64,000 nucleotides of DNA from Thiocapsa sp. (GTDB lineage: Bacteria; Pseudomonadota; Gammaproteobacteria; Chromatiales; Chromatiaceae). The stretch covers positions 3,600,001 through 3,664,000 of the forward strand of contig NZ_CP073760.1 in assembly GCF_018399035.1 (NCBI RefSeq), written 5' to 3'. Below are positions 1-10,189 of this stretch, piece after piece. How positions within the stretch are numbered: the first letter of the stretch is position 1; every line of letters begins with the position of its first letter. The notes beneath the pieces were generated by a model, which saw only the letters and a program-made list of their open reading frames with translations, was not told the DNA's origin and made no database searches. The position numbers and the translations under genes were made by a program.

Positions 1-1
1 T

Positions 2-73
2 GTGGTGGCGGTACAGGCGGGGAAGATGGCGGCGATCTATGCCGATTCGCCCGGAGCGAGCGACGAGGTTTGA
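2..73 (+). CDS. C-terminal end of an unidentified protein (partial)
   Basis: An open frame enters from the left edge and stops at TGA 71-73. It gives about 23 residues ending in SPGASDEV. The helical, alanine-rich tail looks like protein rather than noise, but it is too short to assign a family. The 31 bases after the stop lead directly into the first paired repeat. Confidence 0.35.
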   Translation: MVAVQAGKMAAIYADSPGASDEV

Positions 74-104
74 AGGACCTGCCTTCGGGGCCTTGTTCCG
101 GACT

Positions 105-295
105 TAAACCGCGTCCAGAGCGAGATGCTCACTTTCGAGTGAGCTCGAAGTTTGGAGAATCCACGAACCTTAGCGGGGGACGCGGTTAAATTTTATATTT
201 TTTAATACTTTAAACCGCGCCGGCTCCAGCGGTCGTCAAGTCTGCCTGGGCCGATCCCATCCAAAAACATCACATATCGCACTGGGCGCGGTTTA
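105..295. repeat. Paired 85-bp TAAACCGCG repeat, copy 1
   Basis: Two units, 105-188 (84 bp) and 211-295 (85 bp), each open with TAAACCGCG and close with CGCGGTT(T)A. A 22-bp AT-rich spacer separates them. The left unit is the GTCC type and carries an internal hairpin (GCTCAC ... GTGAGC). The right unit is the GCC type. The outer end at 293-295 is the TAA stop codon of the minus-strand gene that follows. Copy 27034-27226 has the same order and a nearly identical sequence. Confidence 0.9.
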
Positions 296-979
296 GTGGC
301 GTGGAGCGTCTTCTACCCCGAGACTTGCAAGGATCAGATCGAGACGCCGGCGCGCCGCCGCGACATCGACGCCGTGCGCGGCGCGCTCTTCGAGCAGACG
401 GATGGCCTGCTCCGCGAGCTCGGCGCATTGCTCGGGGTCGAGGATCTGCAGCACCGCAGCGACCTCGTCGAGCGTCGCCGAGAGGACGGCCGGGGCGAGC
501 TGGTCCGGGCCGATCGGCGACGCGGGGTGGAGCAGATCGGCCACCAGGGGTTGCTCGAGCAGGCGAAAGTGGATCTCGCGAGCCTCTTCCTCTTCGGCAA
601 GCTCCTGTCGGGCGAGCGGATCGACACCCGCGGCACGCTTGACGGCCTGCATGATGAGGGCGATGAGCTTGCGGATCGCCGTGCGTTCCTCGGTGTGAGT
701 CTCCGGCAGCCCGAATGACTGCTCGTATTGGCGCTCCAACGCTTCCTTAAGACCCAGAACAACCTCGCTGCCTGCATCCGGCGGCAGCGCCACGGCCTTT
801 TGGACGAGCGCGCGGAAGTCCCGGCGGAAGCCTTCCATCTCCTCGTGATCCGCCTGTTGTGCCGCCAGCAGATCCTCGGGCGGGACCTCTTTTGGTGGCC
901 AGGCGAAGAGGGGGTTCTCGTGTCGACGTCTCAAATGACGCTCGCGCCGACCGGGTTTGTGGGTGAAGGGGAGCTCCAT
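293..979 (-). CDS. Conserved hypothetical helical protein
   Basis: A protein of 228 residues starting MELPFTHKPGRRERH. I do not recognise a named domain. The first 20 residues are basic and the rest is rich in Glu, Leu and Ala, predicted helical, with no signal peptide or membrane segment, so a cytosolic protein is likely. The ATG at 979 is preferred because the frame upstream of it is low-complexity read-through of non-coding sequence. The stop codon TAA is the terminal triplet of the adjacent TAAACCGCG repeat, so the last codons may have been trimmed or extended when the repeat arrived. The gene stands alone on the minus strand, downstream of the dehydrogenase and aroE. Confidence 0.7.
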   Translation of the reverse strand: MELPFTHKPGRRERHLRRRHENPLFAWPPKEVPPEDLLAAQQADHEEMEGFRRDFRALVQKAVALPPDAGSEVVLGLKEALERQYEQSFGLPETHTEERTAIRKLIALIMQAVKRAAGVDPLARQELAEEEEAREIHFRLLEQPLVADLLHPASPIGPDQLAPAVLSATLDEVAAVLQILDPEQCAELAEQAIRLLEERAAHGVDVAAARRRLDLILASLGVEDAPRH

Positions 980-1283
980 GGGGATCTTGACACCTTGTAA
1001 GCTGGTATGTGGTCGAGAGGATCGCGATCGCTGCGTCGACCGTTCCACGTCATTAGGGCCGTTGTGCCGAGCCGTGCGAGGCACAGCCAACCGTCGGCGG
1101 ACGTTGTTCTCCCTAACTTCAGCACAACACACGACAACACAACCATGTATCGGTCGCGTCGGAAATTCGGTTCGCGCAGCCTTTAATCCGACACTCCGTG
1201 GCACGGCGGGTGGCTGAGAGCCTTGTGCCGGTTCTGATCCTCGGCGCTCTTTGCTTAAAGGGTTCATATGGCTCTGTCGTGGG
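980..1283. other. Gap between two minus-strand genes
   Basis: These 304 bases hold no convincing gene. The segment must contain the promoter of the 228-residue hypothetical protein and the 3' end of the dehydrogenase transcript. I see no clear hairpin terminator and no member of the TAAACCGCG repeat family. Confidence 0.5.
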
Positions 1284-2162
1284 TCACGCCTTCGAGGATG
1301 CCGAAGGGCTCACGACCTCATAGAGCGCCGAGTAGTCCTGATCGGCGAGACCCGCGGCCACCGCATCGGCGCAGACCGCCTCGATTGCCGAGATCACGCG
1401 GGTGTCCAGGCTCGCGCTCTCGCCGACGCGCGCGAAGAGGCGGACGTCCTTGAGCAGGTGCTTGAGCGGGAAGCTCGCGCCGGCGTAGTCGTGGCTCAGA
1501 TATTTGTCGAGCTTCTTGTCGAAGGTCTTGGCGTGGAGTGCGCTGCCGCGCAGCAGGGTCATGAACTGCTCGACATCGATGCCCTCGCGGCGCACCAAGG
1601 CGAGGCTTGTCGCGAAGCTGGCGGTGAGCCCCGCGATCAATTGGTTCATGGCGAGCTTGAGGGCCGCGGCTTGTCCGGTCGGACCGATCCACTGTGGGTC
1701 GCGGCTCAGGTCGCGCAGGAGCGGCCGACAGCGCTCGAAGAGATCCCGGTCGCCTCCGGCCATGAGGATCAGGGTGCCCTCGCGTGCCTCGGGCAGACTT
1801 CCGAGCACCGGTGCTTCCAGGTAGTTGCCGCCGAGCGCGGTGACCCGTTCGGCGATCGCTCGGCTCTCCTCGGGCGCGATGGTGCCCATCTGGATGAGAA
1901 CACGCCCGCGCAACTCGAGCGGGTCGGCCAAATCGAAAAGGGTTCCCGTGATTGCGACCGCATCGCTCAGGACGAGGAGAACCAACTCGGAGGCCGCGAC
2001 GGCCTCGGCGGGTGACAGCGCCAGGTCGAGCCCACGGCGCGCCGCCGCGTCTCGATTGGTCCGGCCTCGGTTCCAGCAGATGACCTCCCGCCCCTGTCGC
2101 TTCAGCCTCAGGGCGATCTCCGAACCCATCAGACCCAGGCCCAACACGGCAGTCTTCATCAT
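1284..2162 (-). CDS. NAD(P)-dependent beta-hydroxyacid dehydrogenase family protein
   Basis: A protein of 292 residues starting MMKTAVLGLGLMGSEIALRL, a Rossmann dinucleotide-binding motif (GLGLMG) typical of the 3-hydroxyisobutyrate dehydrogenase/tartronate semialdehyde/glyoxylate reductase superfamily. An active-site-like lysine sits in the block GQAAALKLAMNQLIAGL around residue 170, which matches the family's GxxxxxKxxxN pattern. The substrate cannot be told from sequence; glyoxylate/succinate semialdehyde reductase is one possibility. The start has GGAG a few bases upstream and lies 2 bases after the aroE stop, so the two genes are probably cotranscribed. It is cytosolic, with no signal peptide. 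Confidence 0.82.
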   Translation of the reverse strand: MMKTAVLGLGLMGSEIALRLKRQGREVICWNRGRTNRDAAARRGLDLALSPAEAVAASELVLLVLSDAVAITGTLFDLADPLELRGRVLIQMGTIAPEESRAIAERVTALGGNYLEAPVLGSLPEAREGTLILMAGGDRDLFERCRPLLRDLSRDPQWIGPTGQAAALKLAMNQLIAGLTASFATSLALVRREGIDVEQFMTLLRGSALHAKTFDKKLDKYLSHDYAGASFPLKHLLKDVRLFARVGESASLDTRVISAIEAVCADAVAAGLADQDYSALYEVVSPSASSKA

Positions 2163-2164
2163 CT

Positions 2165-2986
2165 CTACTCCGGGTGTCGTAGCATTGCGATGACGGCGGC
2201 GGTGTCCGGACGGACGCCGCGCCACAACCAAAAGGACTCGGCCGCCTGCTCGATCAGCATACCCAGTCCGTCGAGCGACCGGGCGGCGCCATGCCTCTGT
2301 CCCCAACGACGAAAGGCGGTCGGCGTGTCTGCGTAGAGCATGTCGTAGGTCCAGCCGCCCGTCGCGAGACAGTCCTCGGGGATGGCCGGGACGGCGTCGC
2401 TCAAACCGGCTGATGTGGCATTGATGATGAGGTCGAATCGCTCGCCGTCCAACTGATCGAAGCCGCGTGCCTGTGCAGGTCCGAACGGGGCGCCGAGATC
2501 GGCGAGCTGTTGGGCCTTGACGGCGGTTCGGTTGGCGATGACCAAGCGGGCGAGGCCGCTCTCGAGCAGCGGCACCAGCACGCCGCGCGCCGCACCGCCG
2601 GCCCCGAGCAGCAGGACCTGCGTGCTCCGGAAGCGAAAGCCGTGGTTGTCCGCGAGATCACGGACGAGACCGACCCCGTCGGTGTTGTCGCCACGGAGTC
2701 TGTCGTCGTCGAGTCGAATCAACGTGTTGACGGCGCCCGCGATCTCGGCGCGCTGCGAGCGCTCGTCCGCGAGCGCCCAGGCGTCCTCTTTGAAGGGCAC
2801 CGTGACGTTGAGTCCGCGCCCGCCGCTCGCGAGGAAACGCCGGACCTCGCCGGGGAAATCATCCGGATCGCCGAGGATGCGCCCGTAGTCGAGATCCTGG
2901 CCGGTCGCGCGTGCGAAGGCGGCGTGGATCAGCGGTGATTTGCTGTGGGCGATAGGGTTGCCGATGACGGCGTAGTGGTCCGGCAT
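2165..2986 (-). CDS. aroE: Shikimate dehydrogenase
   Basis: Reduces 3-dehydroshikimate to shikimate with NADPH. The 273-residue protein begins MPDHYAVIGNPIAHSKSPLIH, the family's shikimate-binding SKSP loop. It has NVTVPFKE with the catalytic Lys near residue 68, GDNTDGVGLVRDL with the catalytic Asp, and the NADP loop GAGGAARGV followed by ANRT. Its length is normal. Two other shikimate-pathway genes, aroK and aroB, lie 57 kb away in this window. The start is set by the conserved N-terminus. It probably forms an operon with the dehydrogenase gene directly downstream. Confidence 0.96.
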   Translation of the reverse strand: MPDHYAVIGNPIAHSKSPLIHAAFARATGQDLDYGRILGDPDDFPGEVRRFLASGGRGLNVTVPFKEDAWALADERSQRAEIAGAVNTLIRLDDDRLRGDNTDGVGLVRDLADNHGFRFRSTQVLLLGAGGAARGVLVPLLESGLARLVIANRTAVKAQQLADLGAPFGPAQARGFDQLDGERFDLIINATSAGLSDAVPAIPEDCLATGGWTYDMLYADTPTAFRRWGQRHGAARSLDGLGMLIEQAAESFWLWRGVRPDTAAVIAMLRHPE

Positions 2987-3073
2987 GGGCGTGTGGCGGC
3001 CTCTGGTGTGAATCGAGATGGAGCTTCCTACCTCCTCATATCGGGCGATCTCCGGAGAAGGAAGCGCAACCGG

Positions 3074-3099
3074 GTAGGGGCGACTGAAGTCGCCCCTAC
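3074..3099. repeat. Short perfect inverted repeat between aroE and hemB
   Basis: GTAGGGGCGAC and GTCGCCCCTAC form 11-bp arms around a 4-base loop. Two short direct repeats of ATCGCCTAC follow. There is no T-tract. The element resembles the widespread REP-type hairpins of gammaproteobacteria and could shape hemB or aroE mRNA ends. Confidence 0.7.
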
Positions 3100-3132
3100 A
3101 TCGCCTACATCGCCTACATGGCCGGCGGCATC

Positions 3133-4194
<1,062 letters not shown>

Positions 4195-4348
4195 TCAGGG
4201 CCGTTACAATAGCTCAGGCGCTCGGATGGCTCCAGTGCGGCAGCTGCAGCACCATACGACTCGACGCCGAGATGGCCTGCACCATAGCCGCACAGTTTCA
4301 GGCGGGCGAGTATGCTTCACAGATGAATCCGTCATGGGAGTCCGAGCC

Positions 4349-4924
4349 ATGTCCGCGTACCCGAAGACCCGCCCGACACTCTACGAACAGCTGGAAGCCT
4401 TGCCCGAAGGCTTGACGGGCGAAATACTCAACGGCCAGCTCTACACCCAGCCGCGCCCGAGTGGTGCACACGTGGTGACTGCGTCGGCTTTGGGCTACGA
4501 GCTGTTCGGCCCGTTTCAAAGAGGGCGCGGCGGCCCCGGAGGCTGGTGGATCATCGACGAGCCCGAACTGCACTTCATCCACGACACCGAGGTCGATGTG
4601 CCTGACCTTGCCGGATGGCGTCGCAGCCGATTGCCGCGGATCCCGCAGGATCATCGCTTCACCGTGGTACCGGACTGGGTCTGCGAGATCCTCTCGCCAT
4701 CTACCGAGAGCAAGGATCGCGAGGTGAAGATGCCGATCTATGCGCACTTCGGAATCGCTTACGCCTGGTTGATCGATCCCCGGGCCCATACGCTGGAGGC
4801 CTACGCCTTGGATGGCGGCGACTGGCGCGAGATCGGACGGTTTGCGGGCGGCGCACAGGTGTCGGTTGCGCCGTTCGATGCGGTCACGATTGCCTTGGGC
4901 GATCTGTGGGCGCCGACCGAGTAG
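4349..4924 (+). CDS. Uma2-family (DUF820) putative endonuclease
   Basis: A protein of 191 residues beginning MSAYPKTRPTLYEQLEALP. The central region has a PD-(D/E)XK-like set: an acidic EVDVPDLAGWR near residue 80, then VCEILSPSTESKDRE, then KMPIYAHFGIAYAWLIDP. This is the Uma2 arrangement common in cyanobacteria and purple bacteria. The biological target of these proteins is unknown and the nuclease role is inferred from fold. An upstream in-frame ATG at 4334 would add five residues; 4349 fits family starts better. The thioredoxin gene follows on the same strand 46 bases later. Confidence 0.85.
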   Translation: MSAYPKTRPTLYEQLEALPEGLTGEILNGQLYTQPRPSGAHVVTASALGYELFGPFQRGRGGPGGWWIIDEPELHFIHDTEVDVPDLAGWRRSRLPRIPQDHRFTVVPDWVCEILSPSTESKDREVKMPIYAHFGIAYAWLIDPRAHTLEAYALDGGDWREIGRFAGGAQVSVAPFDAVTIALGDLWAPTE

Positions 4925-4970
4925 CTGCGCGGGTGATTCGAAGACTGAAAACGAGAAGGACAAGCTCTCC

Positions 4971-5351
4971 ATGACAAGCCCGGGCGAACCGTCTGCGCAT
5001 CTCGTCGATGTCGATCTCGACGGCTTTCAACATGAGGTTCTCGACGCGTCCGAGGTCCGGCCTGTCTTGGTGGACTTCTGGGCCGACTGGTGTGCGCCCT
5101 GTCATGCCTTGGCGCCTCACCTGGGGCGGGTCGTCGCGGATCTCGACGGGCGGATTCGTCTCGCCAAGATCGAGGTCGACGAGGGCGAAAACATGAAGCT
5201 CGCAGGGCAGTACAAGTTGCGCGGCTTCCCGACCGTGATCCTCTTCTATCGCGGTGCCGAGCTGGCACGCTTCAGCGGTGCGCGGTCTCGCCACGAGATC
5301 CTCGATTGGCTGCGGATCCATCTCCCGGCGGGGACGAGCCTTTCGGCGTGA
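4971..5351 (+). CDS. Thioredoxin-family protein
   Basis: A 126-residue protein with the redox motif WCAPC (about residue 41) in the context VDFWADWCAPCHALAPHL, and the cis-proline segment GFPTVILF about 35 residues later. It is likely a cytosolic disulphide reductase; there is no signal peptide. The N-terminus is about 10 residues longer than classical thioredoxin 1 and the motif has Ala rather than Gly after the first Cys, so it is probably an accessory thioredoxin rather than TrxA. It ends just before a strong hairpin that separates it from the convergent RND pump gene. Confidence 0.9.
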   Translation: MTSPGEPSAHLVDVDLDGFQHEVLDASEVRPVLVDFWADWCAPCHALAPHLGRVVADLDGRIRLAKIEVDEGENMKLAGQYKLRGFPTVILFYRGAELARFSGARSRHEILDWLRIHLPAGTSLSA

Positions 5352-5425
5352 ATGGCTATGTCGGAGCGGGCGGACGGTGCGGCCGTGATCCTGCTTCGGG
5401 GGGATTGAGCAGAGTCCCGAATAGA

Positions 5426-5458
5426 TCGGGATCCGGGGCAGGACGCCCCGGATCCCGA
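5426..5458. terminator. Bidirectional hairpin between convergent genes
   Basis: Fourteen-base perfect arms (TCGGGATCCGGGGC and its complement) enclose a 5-base loop, between the thioredoxin gene and the converging RND permease gene. No U-tract follows on either strand, so it may act as an mRNA-stabilising end or a partly Rho-dependent terminator. Confidence 0.6.
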
Positions 5459-5475
5459 CCCGGCTTCCGATCACA

Positions 5476-8400
5476 TTAGCCCGTCGCGGTCCGGATCCAC
5501 TCCACGCGCGTGCGCATCACGCCGTAATAGACCACCGGGATGACGACCAGGGTCAAGAGGGTCGAGACGAACAGACCGAACAACAGCGACACCGCGAGCC
5601 CCGAGAAGATGGGGTCATCCAGGATGAAGAGCGCCCCTGCCATGGCCGCAGCGGCGGTCAGTGCGATCGGCTTGGCGCGCACCACGGCCGAGTTGATGAC
5701 GGCCTCCTCGAACCCTCTGCCCTCGCGCACCTGCTGGTTGATGAAGTCGACCAACAGGATCGAGTTGCGCACGATGATGCCGGCGAGCGCGATCATGCCG
5801 ATCATGGAGGTCGCCGTGAACTGTGCACCCATTAGCGCATGGCCGGGCATGATGCCGATAATCGTCAGCGGGATCGGCGCCATGATCACCAGCGGCACCA
5901 GGTAGCTGCGGAACTGGGCGACCACCAGCAGATAGATGAGGAGCAGTCCCACGCCGTAGGCGATGCCCATGTCGCGGAAGGTCTCGTAGGTCACCTGCCA
6001 CTCGCCGTCCCATTTGAGGCTGTACTCGTAGGGGTTTGCCGGTTGCTGGATGAACCACTGCTCGAGGCCCTGCTCCTCGGCGAGTCGATCCGAGATCTCG
6101 AACATCCCGTAGAGCGGGCTGTCGGTCTCGCCGGCCATATCGGCGGTGACATAGACCACGGGCATCAGATCCTTGTGATAGATGCTGTGCGTGCGCTCGG
6201 TCTCCCGGACCTCGACGATCTCTGAGAGCGGCACCAGTGCACCCGACATCGAGAGCACTCGCAACGCCAGCACCTGATCCAGGTCGGCCTTGTCCGCCTC
6301 GCTGAGCTCCACACGGATCGGCACGGCATATTTCACGTTCTGACAGTGCTGATAGCTCATGTCCTCGCCGTCGAGGAGCGTGGACAGTGCTTGGGCGACG
6401 GTACTTTGGGGCACGCCCAGGCGCGATGCCTTGGTGCGATCCACCACGACGACCAGCTTGCGCGAGGGGTGCTCCACCGAGTCGTCGACATCGACGATGT
6501 CGGGCGTGGACTCGAAGATCTTGCGGACCTCTCGAGCGACTCGGATCTGTCCGTCGTAGTCCAGCCCGTAGATCTCCGCGACCAGGGGCGAGAGCACCGG
6601 CGGGCCGGGCGGGATCTCGACGATCTTGGCGTTGCCGCCGTACCGCGAAGCGACCTCCTGCAGTGGCGCGCGCATGCCGGCGGCGATCGCGTGACTCTGC
6701 AGGTCGCGGTGATGGCTGTCGACGAGGTTGACCTGGATGTCGCCCAGGTGCGCGCCCTCGCGCAGATAGTACTGGCGCACCAAGCCGTTGAAGTTGATCG
6801 GCGCGGCGGTACCGGCATAGATCTGGAAGTCGGTGACCTCGTCGACGGTGGCCAGAAAATCGCCCATCTCGCCCAGCACCCGCGCCGTTTGCTCCAGGCT
6901 GGTCCCTTCGGGCATGTCGAGCACGACCTGAAATTCGCTCTTGTTGTCGAAGGGCAGCATCTTGAGGATCACGACCCGGCTGGTGACCAGCGAGATCGAG
7001 CCCGCGATCAGAATCAGGATCCCGGCCAGCAGCAGCCAGCGGTTGAGGACCCCTTTGCGCCCGACCAGGAAGGGCCCGATGACGGTGTGGAACAGGCTGC
7101 CGAGACGCCCGCCCGCATGGGCCGCATCCGGATCATCGCCGTGCGGCGCATGTCCGGCGCCCGCGGCGTGGCGTTTGCCGAGCATGGCGTTCGCCATCCA
7201 GGGCGTGAAGACGAAGGCGACGACCAGCGAGATCAGCATGCCCATCGATGCGTTGATGGGGATCGGGCTCATGTAGGGCCCCATCAGTCCGCTGACGAAG
7301 GCCATCGGCAGCAGCGCGGCGATGACGGTGAAGGTCGCGAGGATGGTCGGTCCGCCGACCTCGTCGACCGCCTTGGGCATGAGGTCGAGCAGCTTGGCTC
7401 TGCTCATCGCCATGTGTCGGTGGATGTTTTCCACCACCACGATGGCGTCGTCGACCAGGATGCCGATGGAGAAGATGAGCGCGAACAGCGAGACCCGGTT
7501 GAGCGTAAAGCCCCAAGCCCAAGAGGCGAAGAGCGTCAGAGCCAAGGTCACGACGACGGCCGCGCCGACGATGAGTGCCTCGCGCCAGCCGATGGCAAGC
7601 CAGACCAGCAGCACCACCGAGGCGGTCGCGAAGACCAGCTTGGTGATCAGCTTCTGCGCCTTGTAGTCGGCCGTGGCGCCGTAGTTGCGGGTGACCGTGA
7701 CCTGGACGTTGTCCGGGATGAAGGTGCCTTCAAGATGTGCGAATCGCTCGATGACCTGCTCGGCGACGGCGACGGCATTCACACCCTCCTGCTTGGCCAC
7801 CGCGATGGTGACGGCCGGGGTGCTGCCGGACAGGTCGAGATCCGTATGGACCGCGCCCGCGCCGGTACCCATCCGCACATAGGCTGAAGGTTGTTCAGGG
7901 CCGCGTTCCAGGGTCGCCACATCGCTGAGATAGACGGGTCGCCCGCCGTGCAGGCCGACGACCAACTGGTGCAGCTCCTCCGGGCAGGTCAGGAAGGTGC
8001 CGGCCTGCACGAGGATCTCCTCGTTGTCGGCGGTCACCGTGAGGTTGTCCCTGATGACATTGCCGGCCTGCAGAGAACGTCGCAGGTCGCTCAGGTCGAT
8101 TTGGTAGCCGGCAAGCGCCTGCGGGTCCAACCGCACGCGCACGATCTGGGACGGCGCGCCGACCGTGTAGACGTCGCGCGTGCCGGGTACCCGCTTGATC
8201 TCCTGCTCGAGCGCGTGGGCGACCTGCCCCAGCTCGAAGGCGCCGACGTCCGGGTCTTGGGACCAGAGTGTCGCGGTGATGATGGGGACATCGTCGATCC
8301 CTTTCGGTTTGACGATCGGGGTGCCGACACCCAGGTTCGGCGGCAGCCAGTCCTGGTTGGCCAGCACCTTGCTGAAGAGCCGTACCACGGCGTCGGTATT

Positions 8401-8721
8401 GTCTTCGCCGACACGGTATTGGACGGTGACCACGGCCATGCCGGGGCGCGACACCGAGAAGACGTGCTCGACACCCTTGATCTCGGAGAAGACCTGCTCG
8501 GCCGGTCCGGCGACCAGGTGCTCGACCTCGCTCGCCGAGGCACCCGGGAAGGGGATGAAGATGTCCGCAAAGGTGACGTTGATCTGCGGCTCTTCCTCGC
8601 GCGGCGTGACGAGGATCGCGAACAACCCGAGCAGCAGGCCGACGACGGCCAGCAGCGGGGTGATCTCGGTGTTCTGAAAGCGTCGGGCGATGCTGCCCGA
8701 GATGCCGAGCTGCTCAGCCAT
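5476..8721 (-). CDS. RND-type efflux transporter permease (AcrB/HAE superfamily)
   Basis: A proton-driven inner-membrane pump of 1081 residues. It has the RND plan: TM1 near residues 22-40, a large periplasmic loop, TM2-6 around residues 360-560 with the proton-relay block SIGILVDDAIVVVENIHRH, a second periplasmic loop, and TM8-12 at the C-terminus with GIIVRNSILLVDFINQQ. It belongs to a divergent group with a short TPREEEPQINVTF start to the first loop, seen in pumps of unknown substrate. The 5' end overlaps the adaptor gene by 8 bases, showing translational coupling. No TolC-type outer-membrane gene is adjacent, so the outer channel must be shared. The substrate is not predictable. Confidence 0.93.
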   Translation of the reverse strand: MAEQLGISGSIARRFQNTEITPLLAVVGLLLGLFAILVTPREEEPQINVTFADIFIPFPGASASEVEHLVAGPAEQVFSEIKGVEHVFSVSRPGMAVVTVQYRVGEDNTDAVVRLFSKVLANQDWLPPNLGVGTPIVKPKGIDDVPIITATLWSQDPDVGAFELGQVAHALEQEIKRVPGTRDVYTVGAPSQIVRVRLDPQALAGYQIDLSDLRRSLQAGNVIRDNLTVTADNEEILVQAGTFLTCPEELHQLVVGLHGGRPVYLSDVATLERGPEQPSAYVRMGTGAGAVHTDLDLSGSTPAVTIAVAKQEGVNAVAVAEQVIERFAHLEGTFIPDNVQVTVTRNYGATADYKAQKLITKLVFATASVVLLVWLAIGWREALIVGAAVVVTLALTLFASWAWGFTLNRVSLFALIFSIGILVDDAIVVVENIHRHMAMSRAKLLDLMPKAVDEVGGPTILATFTVIAALLPMAFVSGLMGPYMSPIPINASMGMLISLVVAFVFTPWMANAMLGKRHAAGAGHAPHGDDPDAAHAGGRLGSLFHTVIGPFLVGRKGVLNRWLLLAGILILIAGSISLVTSRVVILKMLPFDNKSEFQVVLDMPEGTSLEQTARVLGEMGDFLATVDEVTDFQIYAGTAAPINFNGLVRQYYLREGAHLGDIQVNLVDSHHRDLQSHAIAAGMRAPLQEVASRYGGNAKIVEIPPGPPVLSPLVAEIYGLDYDGQIRVAREVRKIFESTPDIVDVDDSVEHPSRKLVVVVDRTKASRLGVPQSTVAQALSTLLDGEDMSYQHCQNVKYAVPIRVELSEADKADLDQVLALRVLSMSGALVPLSEIVEVRETERTHSIYHKDLMPVVYVTADMAGETDSPLYGMFEISDRLAEEQGLEQWFIQQPANPYEYSLKWDGEWQVTYETFRDMGIAYGVGLLLIYLLVVAQFRSYLVPLVIMAPIPLTIIGIMPGHALMGAQFTATSMIGMIALAGIIVRNSILLVDFINQQVREGRGFEEAVINSAVVRAKPIALTAAAAMAGALFILDDPIFSGLAVSLLFGLFVSTLLTLVVIPVVYYGVMRTRVEWIRTATG

Positions 8722-9787
8722 GGTCTTGTCCCGCCTCGGCGCCGGCGCTCGACTGCGACTTCAAGGCGACGCCCGCGGCGATCGGGTCGAGCGCGACCCG
8801 CTCGCCTTCGCCGAGCCCGGCGAGCACGACGACGCCGCCATCGACGGCCCGTCCGAGCCGGATCTGGCGAAAACCGACTCGCCCCTCGGCGTCCACCACA
8901 TAGACGGCGGTCACCTCGGAGCGCTGCACGACGGCCTCCGACGGGATGGTCAGCTCCTGCTTGGCGCCGATCTCGAAGGCGGTCTTCACGAACATGCCGG
9001 GAAAGAGGCCTTTCGTGCCTTCCGGCAGATCGAGCCGCACGGTGAAGGTGTTGGAGCCCATGTCCGCGAACGGAAAGATGGTGAAGCGATCCGACTGGAT
9101 GATCTCCTCGGAGCCCAGATAGATGCGAGCCGTCCCGCCGTCGCGCACCGAGGGGATGACGCTCTGGGGAACGTCGACGATCACACGCAGCTGATCGAGC
9201 GAGATCCCGCTCATGACCTGTTGACCCGGGCTCGCCGTCTCGCCGACCTCGATATGACGATGGGTGACGATGCCCGAGTAGGGGGCGCGGATCTGGGTGT
9301 ACTCCAACTGCTCCTGCGCCTGCTCGAGCCGCGCGGTGGCGGATTCGAGCTCGGCTTGGGCCGCGGCAAGATCCGCCTTCGCCTGGTCCATGGCGGACTC
9401 GGAGACATTCTTTTTCTCGAACAGACCGATGACGCGGGTGTATTCCTCTTGCGTCTGCTCCAATCGCGCCGAGGCGGACCTCGAATCGGCGGCGGCTTGG
9501 GCCACCCGTGCGCGGTGCTCGGTATCCTTCAAGCGGGCGACGATCGCGTCCTTCTCGACGAAATCCTCGACATCGAACAGGATCTCTTGGACCTGTCCCG
9601 TGGTCTGCGCCGAGACGGTGGTGCGATTGATGGCCTCGACGACCCCGTCCAGTCGATACTCGCGCGGCAGGGTTTGGTACTTGGCAGGCGCGGTGTCCAG
9701 CGCGGCGGTCTCGGCGGCGTGAAGGGTCGGCGCCGCAAGCGCCGCGAGGCCGGCGAGGGCCGGTATGAGCCAGGGGACGAGGGGCAT
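8714..9787 (-). CDS. RND efflux periplasmic adaptor (HlyD/AcrA-like)
   Basis: A membrane-fusion protein of 357 residues that would link the downstream permease to an outer-membrane channel. Residues 1-24 form a signal peptide ending in HAAET. A barrel-sandwich half (VSAQTTGQVQEILFDVEDFVEK), a long coiled-coil hairpin (about residues 90-160, rich in Ala/Gln/Glu), the second half (YTQIRAPYSGIVTHRHIEVGE) and beta-barrel segments follow. No lipobox cysteine is seen, so it is likely a soluble or signal-anchored adaptor. It is the first gene of a two-gene operon; the AT-rich segment upstream probably contains the promoter. Confidence 0.92.
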   Translation of the reverse strand: MPLVPWLIPALAGLAALAAPTLHAAETAALDTAPAKYQTLPREYRLDGVVEAINRTTVSAQTTGQVQEILFDVEDFVEKDAIVARLKDTEHRARVAQAAADSRSASARLEQTQEEYTRVIGLFEKKNVSESAMDQAKADLAAAQAELESATARLEQAQEQLEYTQIRAPYSGIVTHRHIEVGETASPGQQVMSGISLDQLRVIVDVPQSVIPSVRDGGTARIYLGSEEIIQSDRFTIFPFADMGSNTFTVRLDLPEGTKGLFPGMFVKTAFEIGAKQELTIPSEAVVQRSEVTAVYVVDAEGRVGFRQIRLGRAVDGGVVVLAGLGEGERVALDPIAAGVALKSQSSAGAEAGQDHG

Positions 9788-10189
9788 GGTGGCGGTCCTC
9801 TAAAGTATTAGGTTTTACTTATATTAACAGAATTTATTTGCAAAACAAGGCGATTGCTGCGTTTTCCGGATCCTGTACCCAAGCGGCGCGTCACCGGGAT
9901 CGGGGCCGCCATGAGCTGTCGCAATCCGACCAGAGGGTAGCAGAGGCCAGGCGTTCGCCGGAGGATTTTCGGGTTGCGTCGGCGTGCGCCGCCCATCGGC
10001 TCCGCTGCGCATCCTGCCTCGATGCGACGCTGGTGCCGAAGGCCCTGCACGGAGACAATAGAGCAAACAAGAGAAACCCGGTCCTGCTCCCATGCCCTGC
10101 ATGAGCAGCGATGCCCCGATCGCGGGCACGCGCCGGAGAATCGAGACGCCGCCTCTCTGCGTGGGTCGGCGAGACCAGGAGGATAGCCC
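9788..10189. other. Divergent intergenic region with AT-rich promoter segment
   Basis: These 402 bases separate the divergent adaptor and acyl-CoA synthetase genes. Bases 9798-9850 are strikingly AT-rich and lie 10-60 bases upstream of the adaptor ATG. On the minus strand the sequence TTGTTT, a 17-base gap and AATATA is a possible weak sigma-70 promoter. The rest, 9860-10170, has no gene I can support. Confidence 0.4.

Noticed and set aside
296..718. Plus-strand open frame opposite the first hypothetical gene
   Set aside because: The minus-strand frame is longer, has a more natural composition and begins at a sensible ATG.
6346..7887. A 513-codon open frame on the plus strand inside the RND permease gene
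   Set aside because: It is antisense to a well-conserved permease; its composition (His/Asp/Gln-rich) is typical of the complement of GC-rich coding sequence.
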